Source of the DNA: Brenneria rubrifaciens
GTDB lineage: Bacteria > Pseudomonadota > Gammaproteobacteria > Enterobacterales > Enterobacteriaceae
Direction of reading: 5' to 3'
Assembly: GCF_005484945.1 (NCBI RefSeq)
Contig: NZ_CP034035.1
Coordinates: 434,001 to 498,000 of the forward strand
Length of the DNA stretch: 64,000 nt
Shown here one piece after another: positions 49,719 through 62,442 of the stretch; position 1 is the first letter of the stretch; each line of letters starts with the position of its first letter. The position numbers and the translations under genes were made by a program. Below the pieces are notes generated by a model. It worked only from the letters and a program-made list of their open reading frames with translations, was not told the DNA's origin and did no database searches.

Positions 49719-50090
49719 ATGGACAAAGAGTGGTTTTCAACGAGTGAATTGGTTGGTATTGGTGGATTGCCCAAATCGCCTCAGGGGCTAAATAAACGGG
49801 CTCGTGATGATGGTTGGGAGAAACGGCGGCGCAAAGGTGTTCAAGGACGCGGTGTTGAGTATTCCATACGCAGTTTACCGGATGAGGTGAAAAGCTCTCT
49901 TATTATGAAGGAGAGGATGCCACCGGAATATCGGGTAGCAAAAGAGCCCGCGCTACTGGCGTCTTGGATACATATTTTCGGTCAGTTGTCAGAAAGTGAA
50001 CAATCGCGACTAATTAATTTTATTTTGCGGGAAGGGACGCGAGTCATGCTGTCTCGTCTGGATAATGTGATGGATGACCAGACAGCGTAA
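49719..50090 (+). CDS. Mu-type HTH DNA-binding protein, copy 2
   Basis: A 123-residue paralogue of the preceding gene with the same Mu-type DNA-binding domain (EWFSTSELVGIGGLPKS, EKRRRKGVQGRGVEYSI). The C-terminal half is diverged but keeps the pattern WIHIFGQLSESEQSRLINFI. GGGAG lies nine bases before the ATG at 49719; an ATG three codons earlier is in frame. It is convergent with ispB. Target genes are unknown. Confidence 0.85.
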   Translation: MDKEWFSTSELVGIGGLPKSPQGLNKRARDDGWEKRRRKGVQGRGVEYSIRSLPDEVKSSLIMKERMPPEYRVAKEPALLASWIHIFGQLSESEQSRLINFILREGTRVMLSRLDNVMDDQTA

Positions 50091-50122
50091 CCGATAGGGT
50101 GAAGGTGCCGCGGGGTGTGCGG

Positions 50123-51094
50123 TCAGAAATTGCGTTGCACAGCTAAATGAGCAAGACCTTCAAGTGCGGTTCGGAATGGGGTTTCTGGAAGTTGGCGCAA
50201 TGCGTCAATAGCTTTATCTGCCTCTTCCTCCGCACGCTGACGGGTGTAGTCGAGCGAACCACACTGGTGCATGGCGGTAAGTACTGGGTCGAGCAGATGA
50301 CGCCCGTTGCCTTCTTCTATGGCCTGACGAATCATGGCGCTTTGCTCGGCATTTCCATAGCGCATGGCATGCAGCAACGGTAGCGTTGGCTTACCTTCGT
50401 TAAGATCGTCGCCAGTATTTTTGCCCAAGGTTTGGCCGTTAGCGTTGTAATCCAGCAGATCGTCAATAAGCTGAAACGCGGTTCCCAGATAACGGCCATA
50501 AACCTGCAACGCGGTTTCCTGCTCTGCGGTGGCCCCGGCAAGGATAGCGGATGACTGAGCGGCGGCCTCAAACAATCGAGCAGTTTTGCTGTAAATAACC
50601 CGCATATAGTTTTCTTCGGTAATATCGGGATCGTTACAGTTCATTAATTGCAACACTTCGCCTTCCGCAATCACATTTACCGCTTCCGACATCAGCGCCA
50701 GCACGCGCAATGATTCCAGGCTAGTCATCATCTGAAAGGCGCGAGTATAGATAAAATCGCCGACCAACACGCTGGCGGCATTGCCAAACGCCGCGTTTGC
50801 GGTTGCTTTGCCACGGCGCATGTCAGATTCATCCACTACGTCATCGTGCAACAACGTGGCGGTATGAATGAATTCTATCAGTGCTGCGACGGTAATATGT
50901 TTGTTGCCTTCGTAGGCAAGCGCTCTTGCGGCAAGCACGGCGATCATGGGACGAATACGTTTACCCCCACCGCTGATGATATAATGACCGAGCTGATTAA
51001 TAAGAACGACATCGGAGGTCAGTTGTTCAAGAATGACTTCATTAACAGCTTTCATGTCCTGCGCGGTCAACGTTGTAATTTGTTCTAGATTCAT
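50123..51094 (-). CDS. ispB: Octaprenyl diphosphate synthase IspB
   Basis: A 323-residue trans-prenyltransferase, the same length as in E. coli, making the C40 side chain of ubiquinone and menaquinone. Both aspartate-rich motifs are present: LLHDDVVDESDMRRG and QLIDDLLDYNA. The start MNLEQITTLTAQDM at 51094 aligns with E. coli. It supplies the substrate used by UbiA at 14397-15269. It is divergent from rplU. Confidence 0.97.
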   Translation of the reverse strand: MNLEQITTLTAQDMKAVNEVILEQLTSDVVLINQLGHYIISGGGKRIRPMIAVLAARALAYEGNKHITVAALIEFIHTATLLHDDVVDESDMRRGKATANAAFGNAASVLVGDFIYTRAFQMMTSLESLRVLALMSEAVNVIAEGEVLQLMNCNDPDITEENYMRVIYSKTARLFEAAAQSSAILAGATAEQETALQVYGRYLGTAFQLIDDLLDYNANGQTLGKNTGDDLNEGKPTLPLLHAMRYGNAEQSAMIRQAIEEGNGRHLLDPVLTAMHQCGSLDYTRQRAEEEADKAIDALRQLPETPFRTALEGLAHLAVQRNF

Positions 51095-51305
51095 TGTGTG
51101 TGCCAGCTGTTTTCTTCGCATTACCGTAAGATTACTGCGTCATATCGGCATTTGATGGAACTTAATGAGTCGATTGTACTTGAAAAATGAGAGAGATAAA
51201 CGGCAGTTAATAGGTTGTATTCTTTTTCTTCACATCCTTCGATTATGCTCTTGTCATCGTCAGGTTTTTTGCGTAGAATTCGCGCCCTATTGTGAATATT
51301 TATAG

Positions 51306-51665
<360 letters not shown>

Positions 51666-51672
51666 GATTTAG

Positions 51673-51942
<270 letters not shown>

Positions 51943-51967
51943 TATTTAGCGTTAGGTCATACAGATT

Positions 51968-51997
51968 CAAGCCCTGCAATTCATTGCGGGGCTTTTT
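51968..51997 (+). terminator. rplU-rpmA terminator
   Basis: AGCCCTGCAAT pairs with ATTGCGGGGCT (one G-T pair) and is followed by five T, 27 bases after rpmA. Confidence 0.85.
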
Positions 51998-52033
51998 ACA
52001 TTTCTGATTCTGAGCAATTAACCAGAGAAAAGC

Positions 52034-52993
52034 ATGGACACTAAACAACAGACTGGTATTGGTCTGTGTCTGGCGCTAACGGCAGCAATATGCTGGGGCG
52101 CCTTGCCAATAGCCATGAAACAGGTTCTGGTGGTTATGGAACCTTACACCATTGTTTGGTATAGGTTTTTTATTGCATCAATAGGACTTGGATTAGTGCT
52201 TTTTTCACGTAATAAGCTTCCTCCGATGCGAATTTTCCGGCGTCATCGGTGGTGGGTTGTATTGTTGATTGCAACCGGTGGGCTGCTGGGAAACTTTGTT
52301 TTTTTCAGCTCATCACTGCAATATCTCAGTCCGACTGCGTCTCAGGTTATTGGTCAACTTTCTCCTGTCGGTATGATGTTTGCCAGCGTCTTAATCCTGA
52401 GGGAAAAGATGCGGCCTACTCAAATCATCGGAGCAGTAACCTTGATTTGTGGTCTGATTTTGTTTTTTAACACTAGCCTGATTGAGATTTTCACCCGCCT
52501 GACAGATTACACGTTGGGGGTTCTGCTGGGGGTGTGTGCCTCGGTCGTATGGGTTTCTTATGGCGTGGCTCAGAAGGTACTTTTACGACGCCTAACATCA
52601 CAGCAAATTCTGTTCCTGCTTTATGTGCTCTGCGTTTTGTTCATTACACCTTTTGCTAATCCTAAAACTATTTTGCAACTCAGTGGCTGGCAGCTAACCT
52701 GTCTGTTGTTTTGTGGGGTGAACACCCTAATCGGTTACGGTGCGCTGGCCGAAGCCATGTCACGTTGGCAGGCTGCTCAGGTCAGCGCGGTGATCACGCT
52801 TACTCCACTGTTTACGCTGTTGTTTTCCGATCTGTTAGCGTTGGTCTGGCCGGATTTTTTCACCGCTCCGGTGCTTAACTGGATCGGATATTTGGGCGCC
52901 TTAATTGTCGTATCGGGTGCGATGTTTTCGGCGATTGGACATCGTTTCTTCCCTGGACGGAAAAAGAGTTCGCCGATCATTGTATCAAAGTAA
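52034..52993 (+). CDS. yhbE: YhbE, EamA/DMT-family transporter
   Basis: A 319-residue drug/metabolite transporter with ten predicted helices in two EamA repeats (AAICWGALPIAMKQVL in the first, GVCASVVWVSYGVAQKVLL in the second). It matches E. coli YhbE in size and location between rpmA and obgE. Substrate unknown. Confidence 0.92.
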   Translation: MDTKQQTGIGLCLALTAAICWGALPIAMKQVLVVMEPYTIVWYRFFIASIGLGLVLFSRNKLPPMRIFRRHRWWVVLLIATGGLLGNFVFFSSSLQYLSPTASQVIGQLSPVGMMFASVLILREKMRPTQIIGAVTLICGLILFFNTSLIEIFTRLTDYTLGVLLGVCASVVWVSYGVAQKVLLRRLTSQQILFLLYVLCVLFITPFANPKTILQLSGWQLTCLLFCGVNTLIGYGALAEAMSRWQAAQVSAVITLTPLFTLLFSDLLALVWPDFFTAPVLNWIGYLGALIVVSGAMFSAIGHRFFPGRKKSSPIIVSK

Positions 52994-53210
52994 GCGAAGG
53001 AAAATTTGTGTCAAATGACGTTTTGACATTCCTTGTGGACTGTTTATTTTTAATACAGATGAAAATATTGAGATAAGCGGGTACAATTCGCCCCCTTGCC
53101 GGAACAGGTTCTGGTGCGTCAGTTTTCTTATGGCAGATGGTAAAGAGTCATAGGCTTTTAAATCAAAAAATTACGCCAAAGAGAACCAATAATAAGCTGA
53201 AAACAAGTAG

Positions 53211-54416
<1,206 letters not shown>

Positions 54417-54477
54417 TGGTGATATGGGCTCCAATCCAGCCTAATGAAAAATTCCTATCAGGCAATGAACCCTTTAT

Positions 54478-54505
54478 AAGTACAGCGCGGTAATGCGCTG
54501 TACTT
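54478..54505. terminator. Terminator between convergent obgE and dacB
   Basis: AAGTACAGCGC (54478-54488) pairs perfectly with GCGCTGTACTT (54495-54505), followed by ATTTGTTT on the plus strand. Confidence 0.8.
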
Positions 54506-54517
54506 ATTTGTTTCGGC

Positions 54518-55951
54518 CTAATTTTTTTGATAAATGTCTTTGTATAAACGGCTTTCAAATCGCACCAGTGGAACCCGGCGAGAACGCAGATCTTCCGGCG
54601 GAACGGCATAACCGGAAAGGAATTGAACGAACGCCATCCGCTGACCACTCGCCGTAGTAATGAAACCAGCGAGATTATAAACGCCCTGCAATGCGCCAGT
54701 TTTTGCTGAAACCTTACCGTTCACACCTGCCTCGTGCAATCCCCCCCGATACCGCAACGTTCCGTCGTAGCCTGCGAGTGGGAGCATCGCAATGTAATTC
54801 AGTTCCTGATCGTGCTGCGCGATATATTGTAATACCTGCATCATGGTTGCTGGGGTGATTAAGTTGTGGCGTGATAAGCCTGAACCATCGACAATGATGC
54901 TGTTCCCCAGATCGACCCCGGCTTTCTGACTCAATATTCGGCGTACTGCGTCAGCACCTGCACGCCAGGTTCCTGGTACATTGAAGTACTCATGCCCGAT
55001 AGTACGAAACACTGTATCGGCAATCATATTATCCGATTTCTTCAGCATAATAGTCAGTAGATCGTGCAGCGGTGCGGATTGTGTCTGCGATAAGACAGTA
55101 CCGGCGGCGTTTGGCTGAGTCTGACGGCGCAAACTGCCTTTGATTATGATATCAGCCTGTTGAAGCTCGTCTTTTACGATGGCCCCAGCGTAGCTGGCGC
55201 CATCCTGAACGGCAAAGGCGAGCGGAAGAGGCTCAGGTCGTTGAGCCAGGCAACCTGTGAGCGTAAAACGGTTCAGTTCTCCCGGCACGACATCCAGCTC
55301 ACAGTATTGTGCGTCGGGGGAGCCTTTTGCCAGTGTGCGTACTTCACTGAACATTTGTACCGGATAATAAGAAGCAACGCGGATAAACGCGTTATCGCCG
55401 ATTGTGGGGGCGCTATAGAGAGAAACGGAGAAACAATTACGATCGACAATTGCCGCACCAGGCGGGGCGCTGAAACACTGTGTCATGTCGTTCCACGGCC
55501 ATCCTGGGGCTTTGTCATGACTGGTGAACGCAGACGTGTCGATCAAAACATCCCCTGAAATTTCCTGTATGCCGCGTTTTTTCAAGTCCTGAACCATATT
55601 GCGTATTTGCTGCCGCTTCAGGGTGGGATCGCCACGGAAGCGAACGATCAGGTTTCCGCGTAATAGACCGTTGCTGACGGGTGCATGGCTTTCCATTGTG
55701 GTAACAAAACGGTAGTCTGGACCTAACTGGAGTAGTGCCGCCAATGCGGTTATCACTTTTTGTGTACTGGCAGGTAATGCCATTTGCTGGCTGTTAAAAG
55801 CCATTGTCGGTGTGGTTGCCCCGATTTTCTGAACGACCAGCGCTAAATTAGCGCCATCAGGTAAATATTGGATGTGATCTTCGATGGTTTCTGCATTGGC
55901 ATGCAGAACAAAAGCGCAGGCAAGTCCGATAACAATCGATGAAAAACGCAT
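54518..55951 (-). CDS. dacB: D-Ala-D-Ala carboxypeptidase/endopeptidase DacB (PBP4)
   Basis: A 477-residue periplasmic penicillin-binding protein, the same length as E. coli PBP4, trimming peptidoglycan cross-links. A signal peptide (residues 1-20, ending NAE) is followed by the three active-site motifs: ASTQKVITAL (SxxK), KKSDNMIADT (SxN) and SAKTGALQG (KTG). The start at 55951 is chosen to give a proper signal peptide; an ATG five codons upstream is in frame. Confidence 0.96.
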   Translation of the reverse strand: MRFSSIVIGLACAFVLHANAETIEDHIQYLPDGANLALVVQKIGATTPTMAFNSQQMALPASTQKVITALAALLQLGPDYRFVTTMESHAPVSNGLLRGNLIVRFRGDPTLKRQQIRNMVQDLKKRGIQEISGDVLIDTSAFTSHDKAPGWPWNDMTQCFSAPPGAAIVDRNCFSVSLYSAPTIGDNAFIRVASYYPVQMFSEVRTLAKGSPDAQYCELDVVPGELNRFTLTGCLAQRPEPLPLAFAVQDGASYAGAIVKDELQQADIIIKGSLRRQTQPNAAGTVLSQTQSAPLHDLLTIMLKKSDNMIADTVFRTIGHEYFNVPGTWRAGADAVRRILSQKAGVDLGNSIIVDGSGLSRHNLITPATMMQVLQYIAQHDQELNYIAMLPLAGYDGTLRYRGGLHEAGVNGKVSAKTGALQGVYNLAGFITTASGQRMAFVQFLSGYAVPPEDLRSRRVPLVRFESRLYKDIYQKN

Positions 55952-56225
55952 AATCTCAGCTAACAACAGGGTAACGTGTGGTCATACTACGGCGCAATAC
56001 GGTCTAAAGTAAACGATGACCCCTATGGAACTCTGAGTTAAAATGCGTATCAAAATGCAAAACAATACTGGCCTGGAAATTTTGTTCCGGGACTGGTTTC
56101 TTTTGTTTTGTTTAATGTTCAGAAAAAGCTGGCGTGCGTGGGTACGACGTCGTATTTGATTTTTAACTTGTCAGGATGACTACTACTTTTTGAGTCGTAC
56201 GGATTTTTTTAGAGGTATAGACAAT

Positions 56226-56702
56226 ATGAAACAATTTCCGATGACGCTGCGTGGTGCTGAAAAATTACGCGAAGAGCTCGATTACTTAAAGTCAGTTCGT
56301 CGGCCCGAGATTATTGCCGCGATTGCTGAAGCCCGTGAGCACGGCGATCTGAAAGAAAATGCGGAGTATCATGCTGCGCGTGAACAGCAGGGATTTTGTG
56401 AAGGTCGAATTCAGGACATCGAAGCCAAACTCTCTAATGCCCAGGTTATCGATGTGACAAAAATGTCCGCGAACGGTCGTGTGATTTTTGGTTCGACGGT
56501 GACAATCATGAATCTGGATAACGAAGAAGAGCAGACGTATCGCATCGTGGGAGATGATGAAGCGGATTTTAAACAAAATCTGATTTCAGTTAACTCACCG
56601 ATTGCCCGTGGTCTGATTGGCAAAGAAGAAGAGGACGTTGTGGTCATCTGCACACCGGGTGGCGATGTCGAATATGAGATCATCAAAGTTGAATATTTGT
56701 GA
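56226..56702 (+). CDS. greA: Transcript cleavage factor GreA
   Basis: A 158-residue factor rescuing backtracked RNA polymerase. The N-terminal coiled coil ends in the acidic tip [16 protein letters not shown], with the catalytic Asp and Glu, and the C-terminal FKBP-like domain carries [15 protein letters not shown]. The ATG at 56226 matches E. coli ([14 protein letters not shown]... with local differences). A long leader (55952-56225) precedes it. Confidence 0.98.
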   Translation: MKQFPMTLRGAEKLREELDYLKSVRRPEIIAAIAEAREHGDLKENAEYHAAREQQGFCEGRIQDIEAKLSNAQVIDVTKMSANGRVIFGSTVTIMNLDNEEEQTYRIVGDDEADFKQNLISVNSPIARGLIGKEEEDVVVICTPGGDVEYEIIKVEYL

Positions 56703-56747
56703 TTTTAGCTGTGCTGGCGATTAAAACGGCAAAGTTTGTAAAGAAAA

Positions 56748-56772
56748 GAAAAAGGCCACTTACGGCCTTTTC
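56748..56772 (+). terminator. greA terminator
   Basis: AAAAGGCC (56750-56757) pairs with GGCCTTTT (56764-56771), 48 bases after greA; it could also serve yhbY. Confidence 0.8.
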
Positions 56773-56829
56773 ACTAACGGGCAGGCATGGCACCTTTTCG
56801 TTAAAACAGAGTTTGCTGAAATAAAAATG

Positions 56830-57123
56830 TTATCTTGGCAACACAATTTTACGTTCTTTCGAGGGACGATAAAGTACCAACGTGTGGCCGATTACCTGAA
56901 CGTCGCTGGCTCCGGTTTCTCGAACAATAGCTTCAATAATCAAAGCTTTAGTCTCACGATCTTCTGTCGCGACTTTTACCTTGATCAGTTCGTGATGCTC
57001 CAATGCCTGTTCGATCTCAGCCAGAACACCTTCGGTGAGGCCGTTATTGCCCAGCATGACAACCGGTTTTAACGGATGTGCCAAGCCTTTCAGGTGTTGT
57101 TTTTGTTTATTACTTAGGTTCAT
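56830..57123 (-). CDS. yhbY: YhbY, CRM-domain ribosome assembly protein
   Basis: A 97-residue CRM-domain RNA-binding protein, same as E. coli YhbY, which associates with pre-50S particles. The GNNGLTEGV loop is the CRM GxxG motif. It is divergent from rlmE as in E. coli. Confidence 0.96.
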   Translation of the reverse strand: MNLSNKQKQHLKGLAHPLKPVVMLGNNGLTEGVLAEIEQALEHHELIKVKVATEDRETKALIIEAIVRETGASDVQVIGHTLVLYRPSKERKIVLPR

Positions 57124-57265
57124 TGTCTTTTTTGCTTCGGTTGGGATTGAAAACGGGCCATTCTAGCGCCATCTCATGATTATAACCAATCTGGCTGTGC
57201 TGATTGGGGCCAAATGAGAAGTTTCGTCTTACCGGGAGCGTCTTACAATAATAGTTGGAAAATAG

Positions 57266-57895
57266 ATGGCGAATAAAAAGCGTTCTGCGAGTTCCAGTCG
57301 CTGGTTACAAGAACATTTTAGCGATAAATATGTGCAGCAGGCGCAGAAAAAAGGGCTCCGCTCGCGGGCTTGGTTTAAACTTGATGAAATACAGCAGAGT
57401 GACAACCTGTTTAAACCGGGTATGACCGTTGTCGATTTGGGAGCGGCGCCTGGTGGCTGGTCTCAATACGTGGTAACGCAGATCGGCGGAAAAGGCCGTA
57501 TCATTGCCTGCGATATTTTACCGATGGATCCTATCGTCGGTGTCGATTTTCTCCAAGGGGATTTTCGTGATGAATTGATCCTTAAAGCGCTGCTTGGGAG
57601 AGTGGGGGATAACAAGGTTCAGGTGGTGATGTCAGACATGGCTCCGAACATGAGTGGTACACCGGCGGTTGATATTCCGAAATCGATGTATCTGGTTGAA
57701 TTAGCGCTTGAAATGTGTCGTGATGTATTAGCGCCAGGCGGAAGTTTCCTAGTTAAAGTGTTTCAGGGAGAAGGTTTTGATGAATACCTGCGGGAAATTC
57801 GCTCCCTGTTTATGAAGGTTAAGATTCGTAAGCCAGACGCTTCGCGTGCCAGGTCTCGTGAAGTGTATATTGTAGCGACAGGGCGCAAACTGTAG
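57266..57895 (+). CDS. rlmE: 23S rRNA 2'-O-methyltransferase RlmE (FtsJ/RrmJ)
   Basis: A 209-residue heat-inducible methyltransferase that modifies U2552 of 23S rRNA. It has the SAM motif [15 protein letters not shown] and SDMAPNMSG, with the catalytic lysine in [10 protein letters not shown]. It is followed after 47 bases by ftsH, forming the rlmE-ftsH operon. Confidence 0.98.
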   Translation: MANKKRSASSSRWLQEHFSDKYVQQAQKKGLRSRAWFKLDEIQQSDNLFKPGMTVVDLGAAPGGWSQYVVTQIGGKGRIIACDILPMDPIVGVDFLQGDFRDELILKALLGRVGDNKVQVVMSDMAPNMSGTPAVDIPKSMYLVELALEMCRDVLAPGGSFLVKVFQGEGFDEYLREIRSLFMKVKIRKPDASRARSREVYIVATGRKL

Positions 57896-57942
57896 TACCC
57901 TAACGCTGTTTTTTAACACAGTTGTAATATGAGGTTAATCCC

Positions 57943-59886
57943 TTGAGTGACATGGCGAAAAACCTGATTCTCTGGTTGGTCATCGCGGTAGTGCTGATGT
58001 CTGTCTTCCAGAGCTTCGGGCCCAGCGAGTCGAATGGCCGTAGGGTGGATTATTCAACCTTCTTGACTGAAGTAAATCAGGATCAGGTTCGTGAAGCACG
58101 TATTAACGGGCGTGAGATCAGTGTTGTCAAAAAAGACAGCAACAGATATACGACTTATATTCCTGTCAACGATCCCAAGTTACTGGATAACCTGCTAACG
58201 AAGAACGTGAAAGTCGTTGGTGAGCCGCCGGAAGAGCCAAGCCTGTTGGCTTCGATCTTTATTTCCTGGTTCCCAATGCTGTTACTAATAGGTGTCTGGA
58301 TCTTCTTCATGCGTCAAATGCAGGGCGGTGGCGGTAAAGGCGCCATGTCCTTTGGCAAAAGCAAAGCCCGGATGCTAACGGAAGATCAGATCAAAACGAC
58401 TTTTGCAGATGTGGCTGGTTGTGATGAAGCAAAAGAAGAAGTCAGCGAACTGGTTGAGTACTTGCGAGAACCAAGCCGTTTCCAGAAACTGGGGGGCAAG
58501 ATACCGAAAGGCATTCTGATGGTTGGTCCTCCCGGTACGGGTAAGACGTTGCTGGCAAAAGCCATCGCGGGTGAAGCGAAAGTTCCTTTCTTCACTATCT
58601 CTGGTTCTGACTTCGTTGAAATGTTCGTCGGTGTCGGTGCCTCTCGCGTGCGTGACATGTTTGAGCAGGCCAAGAAAGCGGCGCCTTGTATCATCTTTAT
58701 TGATGAAATCGATGCCGTGGGACGCCAGCGCGGTGCTGGGCTGGGCGGTGGTCATGATGAACGTGAACAGACGCTGAACCAAATGTTGGTTGAAATGGAT
58801 GGGTTTGAAGGCAATGAGGGCATTATTGTCATCGCGGCAACCAACCGTCCAGACGTGCTTGACCCTGCTTTATTGCGTCCGGGGCGTTTTGACCGTCAGG
58901 TGGTGGTTGGTTTACCAGACGTTCGTGGGCGTGAACAGATTCTGAAAGTACACATGCGCCGCGTGCCTTTATCTCCAGACATTGATGCATCTGTGATTGC
59001 ACGTGGTACGCCGGGCTTCTCTGGTGCAGATTTGGCTAACCTGGTCAATGAAGCGGCCTTGTTCGCCGCACGTGGTAACAAGCGTGTAGTGTCCATGGTC
59101 GAGTTTGAAAAAGCGAAAGACAAAATCATGATGGGCGCAGAGCGCCGTTCCATGGTAATGACTGAGCAGCAGAAAGAGTCAACGGCTTACCACGAAGCAG
59201 GCCATGCGATTATTGGACGACTGGTGCCTGAGCATGACCCTGTGCATAAAGTGACGATCATACCGCGCGGTCGCGCGTTGGGTGTGACGTTCTTCCTACC
59301 GGAAGGCGATGCTATCAGTGCCAGCCGTCAGAAACTAGAAAGCCAGATTTCTACACTGTACGGCGGTCGTCTGGCTGAAGAAATCATCTATGGGGTGGAA
59401 AAAGTCTCAACCGGTGCGTCAAATGACATTAAGGTAGCAACGTCTATTGCACGTAACATGGTTACACAGTGGGGCTTCTCCGAAAAACTGGGGCCATTGC
59501 TGTATGCCGAAGAAGAAGGTGAAGTATTCCTGGGACGCTCTGTTGCTAAAGCCAAACACATGTCTGACGAAACGGCCAGAATCATTGATCAGGAAGTCAA
59601 ATCTCTGATTGAGCGTAACTACATACGTGCGCGTGAGTTGCTGATGGCAAACATGGACATTCTGCATTCAATGAAAGATGCGTTGATGAAATATGAAACC
59701 ATTGATGCTCCTCAGATTGATGATCTGATGGCGCGTAAAGATGTTCGCCCGCCCGCAGGCTGGGAAGAGTCTAGCTCGGATAGCAGTTCTGGTAACGGCG
59801 GTTCGCCAAAGGCTCCCACGCCTATTGACGAGCCTAATACCCCAAATCCAGGTAATACGATGTCAGAACAACTGAGCGATAAATAA
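57943..59886 (+). CDS. ftsH: ATP-dependent membrane zinc protease FtsH
   Basis: A 647-residue AAA+ metalloprotease of the inner membrane degrading sigma-32, LpxC and misassembled membrane proteins. Two N-terminal helices flank a periplasmic domain; Walker A GPPGTGKT, Walker [13 protein letters not shown], the second region of homology [13 protein letters not shown] and the zinc site HEAGH are intact. I use the TTG at 57943 because GAGG lies eight bases upstream; the ATG three codons later is 17 bases from it. Both readings are used for E. coli. Confidence 0.98.
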   Translation: MSDMAKNLILWLVIAVVLMSVFQSFGPSESNGRRVDYSTFLTEVNQDQVREARINGREISVVKKDSNRYTTYIPVNDPKLLDNLLTKNVKVVGEPPEEPSLLASIFISWFPMLLLIGVWIFFMRQMQGGGGKGAMSFGKSKARMLTEDQIKTTFADVAGCDEAKEEVSELVEYLREPSRFQKLGGKIPKGILMVGPPGTGKTLLAKAIAGEAKVPFFTISGSDFVEMFVGVGASRVRDMFEQAKKAAPCIIFIDEIDAVGRQRGAGLGGGHDEREQTLNQMLVEMDGFEGNEGIIVIAATNRPDVLDPALLRPGRFDRQVVVGLPDVRGREQILKVHMRRVPLSPDIDASVIARGTPGFSGADLANLVNEAALFAARGNKRVVSMVEFEKAKDKIMMGAERRSMVMTEQQKESTAYHEAGHAIIGRLVPEHDPVHKVTIIPRGRALGVTFFLPEGDAISASRQKLESQISTLYGGRLAEEIIYGVEKVSTGASNDIKVATSIARNMVTQWGFSEKLGPLLYAEEEGEVFLGRSVAKAKHMSDETARIIDQEVKSLIERNYIRARELLMANMDILHSMKDALMKYETIDAPQIDDLMARKDVRPPAGWEESSSDSSSGNGGSPKAPTPIDEPNTPNPGNTMSEQLSDK

Positions 59887-59928
59887 CGCGCCAGAAGTTA
59901 TTTCATACTTAATATAATTGTTTCTGCA

Positions 59929-59954
59929 AACCCCGGCTTTGGCCGGGGTTTTTT
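59929..59954 (+). terminator. ftsH terminator
   Basis: AACCCCGGC pairs with GCCGGGGTT and is followed by a T-run, 42 bases after ftsH. Confidence 0.88.
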
Positions 59955-60012
59955 ACTGCATAATCTTATTTGATAGCTTTTAAGGTAAGCCCGCAATGCT
60001 GAGGGAAACGTC

Positions 60013-60846
60013 ATGCAATTGATCGCCAGAGGATCAACCTTAGATCTTTCTCGCCCTAATGTGATGGGGATTCTCAATGTCACACCCGACTCATTTTCTG
60101 ATGGCGGTAAGCACAATACCGTAGATACTGCTGTGTGTCATGCTCAGGAGATGATTGCCGCTGGTGCCACATTGATCGATATTGGCGGGGAGTCGACTCG
60201 GCCTGGCGCAGGGGAAGTCAGTACTGAAGAGGAACTGGAAAGAGTGGTGCCAGTGGTTGAAGCGTTGTCTAAGCGTTTTGACACATGGATCTCTGTCGAT
60301 ACCTCAAAACCTGAAGTTATCACTGCTTCCGCTCAGGCTGGGGCATACCTCATCAATGATGTTCGAGCGTTGCAGGAGCCTGGTGCGTTAGAGGCGGCGG
60401 CGGCAACGGGATTGCCTGTCTGTCTGATGCACATGCAGGGATTGCCGAAAACCATGCAGCATAATCCACACTACGACGATTTGATGTTAGAAATTGGGGA
60501 TTTTTTACAGCGGCATATTGATCGTTGTGTGAACGGCAATATTCAGAAAAGTAAGCTATTACTGGACCCTGGATTCGGATTTGGTAAGAATCTGGCTCAT
60601 AATTATGAACTTCTGGCTCGTTTGGGGGAATTGCATCGTTTTGGGCTACCCCTGCTGGTTGGGATGTCCAGAAAATCTATGATTGGACAATTACTCAAAG
60701 TCCCCCCATTACAACGTGTCCAGGGCAGCGTGGCGTGTGCGGTCATTGCAGCGATGCAGGGCGCACAAATCATCCGGGTTCACGATGTGAAAGAAACAGT
60801 CGATGCTATGCGCATTGTTGAAGCTACTCTTGCAGCGAAGGAATAG
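60013..60846 (+). CDS. folP: Dihydropteroate synthase FolP
   Basis: A 277-residue folate enzyme joining 4-aminobenzoate to hydroxymethyl-dihydropterin diphosphate, the target of sulfonamides. Signature motifs are [28 protein letters not shown] and the C-terminal GMSRKSMIG loop and RVHDVKET. It is eight bases before glmM. Confidence 0.98.
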   Translation: MQLIARGSTLDLSRPNVMGILNVTPDSFSDGGKHNTVDTAVCHAQEMIAAGATLIDIGGESTRPGAGEVSTEEELERVVPVVEALSKRFDTWISVDTSKPEVITASAQAGAYLINDVRALQEPGALEAAAATGLPVCLMHMQGLPKTMQHNPHYDDLMLEIGDFLQRHIDRCVNGNIQKSKLLLDPGFGFGKNLAHNYELLARLGELHRFGLPLLVGMSRKSMIGQLLKVPPLQRVQGSVACAVIAAMQGAQIIRVHDVKETVDAMRIVEATLAAKE

Positions 60847-60854
60847 AAACGATT

Positions 60855-62192
60855 ATGAGTAACCGCAAATATTTTGGGACGGATGGTGTGCGTGGCAAGG
60901 TTGGCGATACACCCATTACGCCTGATTTTGTGCTGAAACTTGGCTGGGCCGCAGGTAAGGTTTTAGCGCGTCATGGTTCGCGTAAAATCATTATCGGTAA
61001 AGACACCCGAATTTCCGGTTATATGCTGGAGTCCGCCCTCGAGGCTGGTCTTGCGGCGGCTGGTTTGTCTGCTTCTTTTACCGGCCCAATGCCCACACCT
61101 GCGGTTGCTTACCTTACTCGTACCTTCAGAGCGGAAGCGGGAATTGTTATCTCTGCTTCACACAACCCTTATTATGACAACGGCATTAAGTTCTTCTCTA
61201 TCGACGGGACCAAGTTGCCTGATGATGTGGAAGAAGCAATAGAAGCCGAGATGGAAAAACCGCTGACCTGTGTGGAATCAGCGGAGTTGGGTAAGGCAAA
61301 TCGTATTGTTGATGCAGCAGGACGCTATATTGAGTTTTGCAAAGGGACGTTTCCGAGCGAGCTTAGCCTTAGCGGACTGAAAATCGTGGTTGACTGTGCG
61401 AATGGCGCCACATACCACATCGCGCCAAGTGTGTTACGCGAACTCGGTGCTAAAGTAATCCCCATCGGCTGTGAGCCGGATGGTATGAACATCAATAAAG
61501 ATTGCGGCGCGACGGATGTCAGACAGTTGCAGACTCGTGTTTTGGCTGAAAAAGCGGATGTCGGACTGGCATTTGATGGAGATGGTGATCGCTTGATCAT
61601 GGTGGATCATCTTGGCAACAAGGTGGATGGCGATCAGATTCTTTATATCATCGCCCGTGAAGGTTTGCGTCAGGGACAATTGCGCGGCGGTGCTGTTGGC
61701 ACCTTGATGAGCAACATGGGGCTGGAGCTTGCATTGAAGCAACTAGGTATTCCCTTTGCCCGTGCGAAAGTCGGTGATCGCTATGTGTTGGAAATGATGC
61801 AGGCAAAAGGCTGGCGTATCGGTGCTGAAAACTCCGGTCACGTTATTCTGTTGGATAAAACCACCACAGGTGATGGCGTGATCGCTGGCCTGCAAGTGCT
61901 GACGGCGATGGTCAGAAACCACATGAGCCTGCATGATTTATGCAGTGGTATGACGTTGTTCCCGCAGATTCTGGTTAATGTACGTTTTTCCGGTGAGCAT
62001 GACCCTCTTGAAGACAAAACAGTCCAACAGGTGACACAAGCTGTCGAAAAAGAGCTTACCGGTCGCGGACGGGTTCTGTTGCGTAAATCGGGTACTGAAC
62101 CGCTGATTCGCGTCATGGTTGAAGGGGAGCATGAAGCAACGGTTATCGGCCTGGCGAATCGAATTGCGGAGGCCGTAAAGACGGTAGGTTAA
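60855..62192 (+). CDS. glmM: Phosphoglucosamine mutase GlmM
   Basis: A 445-residue enzyme converting glucosamine-6-phosphate to glucosamine-1-phosphate for cell-wall UDP-GlcNAc. The phosphoserine loop is [13 protein letters not shown], the metal loop [10 protein letters not shown], the sugar loop and the phosphate-binding [12 protein letters not shown]. Cotranscribed with folP. Confidence 0.98.
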   Translation: MSNRKYFGTDGVRGKVGDTPITPDFVLKLGWAAGKVLARHGSRKIIIGKDTRISGYMLESALEAGLAAAGLSASFTGPMPTPAVAYLTRTFRAEAGIVISASHNPYYDNGIKFFSIDGTKLPDDVEEAIEAEMEKPLTCVESAELGKANRIVDAAGRYIEFCKGTFPSELSLSGLKIVVDCANGATYHIAPSVLRELGAKVIPIGCEPDGMNINKDCGATDVRQLQTRVLAEKADVGLAFDGDGDRLIMVDHLGNKVDGDQILYIIAREGLRQGQLRGGAVGTLMSNMGLELALKQLGIPFARAKVGDRYVLEMMQAKGWRIGAENSGHVILLDKTTTGDGVIAGLQVLTAMVRNHMSLHDLCSGMTLFPQILVNVRFSGEHDPLEDKTVQQVTQAVEKELTGRGRVLLRKSGTEPLIRVMVEGEHEATVIGLANRIAEAVKTVG

Positions 62193-62442
62193 CGACGGTT
62201 AAACCCTGTCAATCAAGCAGATAAGGCTTTCAGTTATGATTGCACATTGAAAGCCGCTGTTTTTTTCTTCAATCAGCAAATGACTGCCAAATTACCCTTG
62301 CGTACGCTACAGCCTTTGGTTAGTATTCAGACCCGCTTAATAGGGGATGAATGACTCATCCTAATGCGTGGATCAGACGCGGTTTGCCGCAAGAATATAG
62401 AATTCTCCATCAATGATGGTGAAAACGGTTATAGGTACAACT

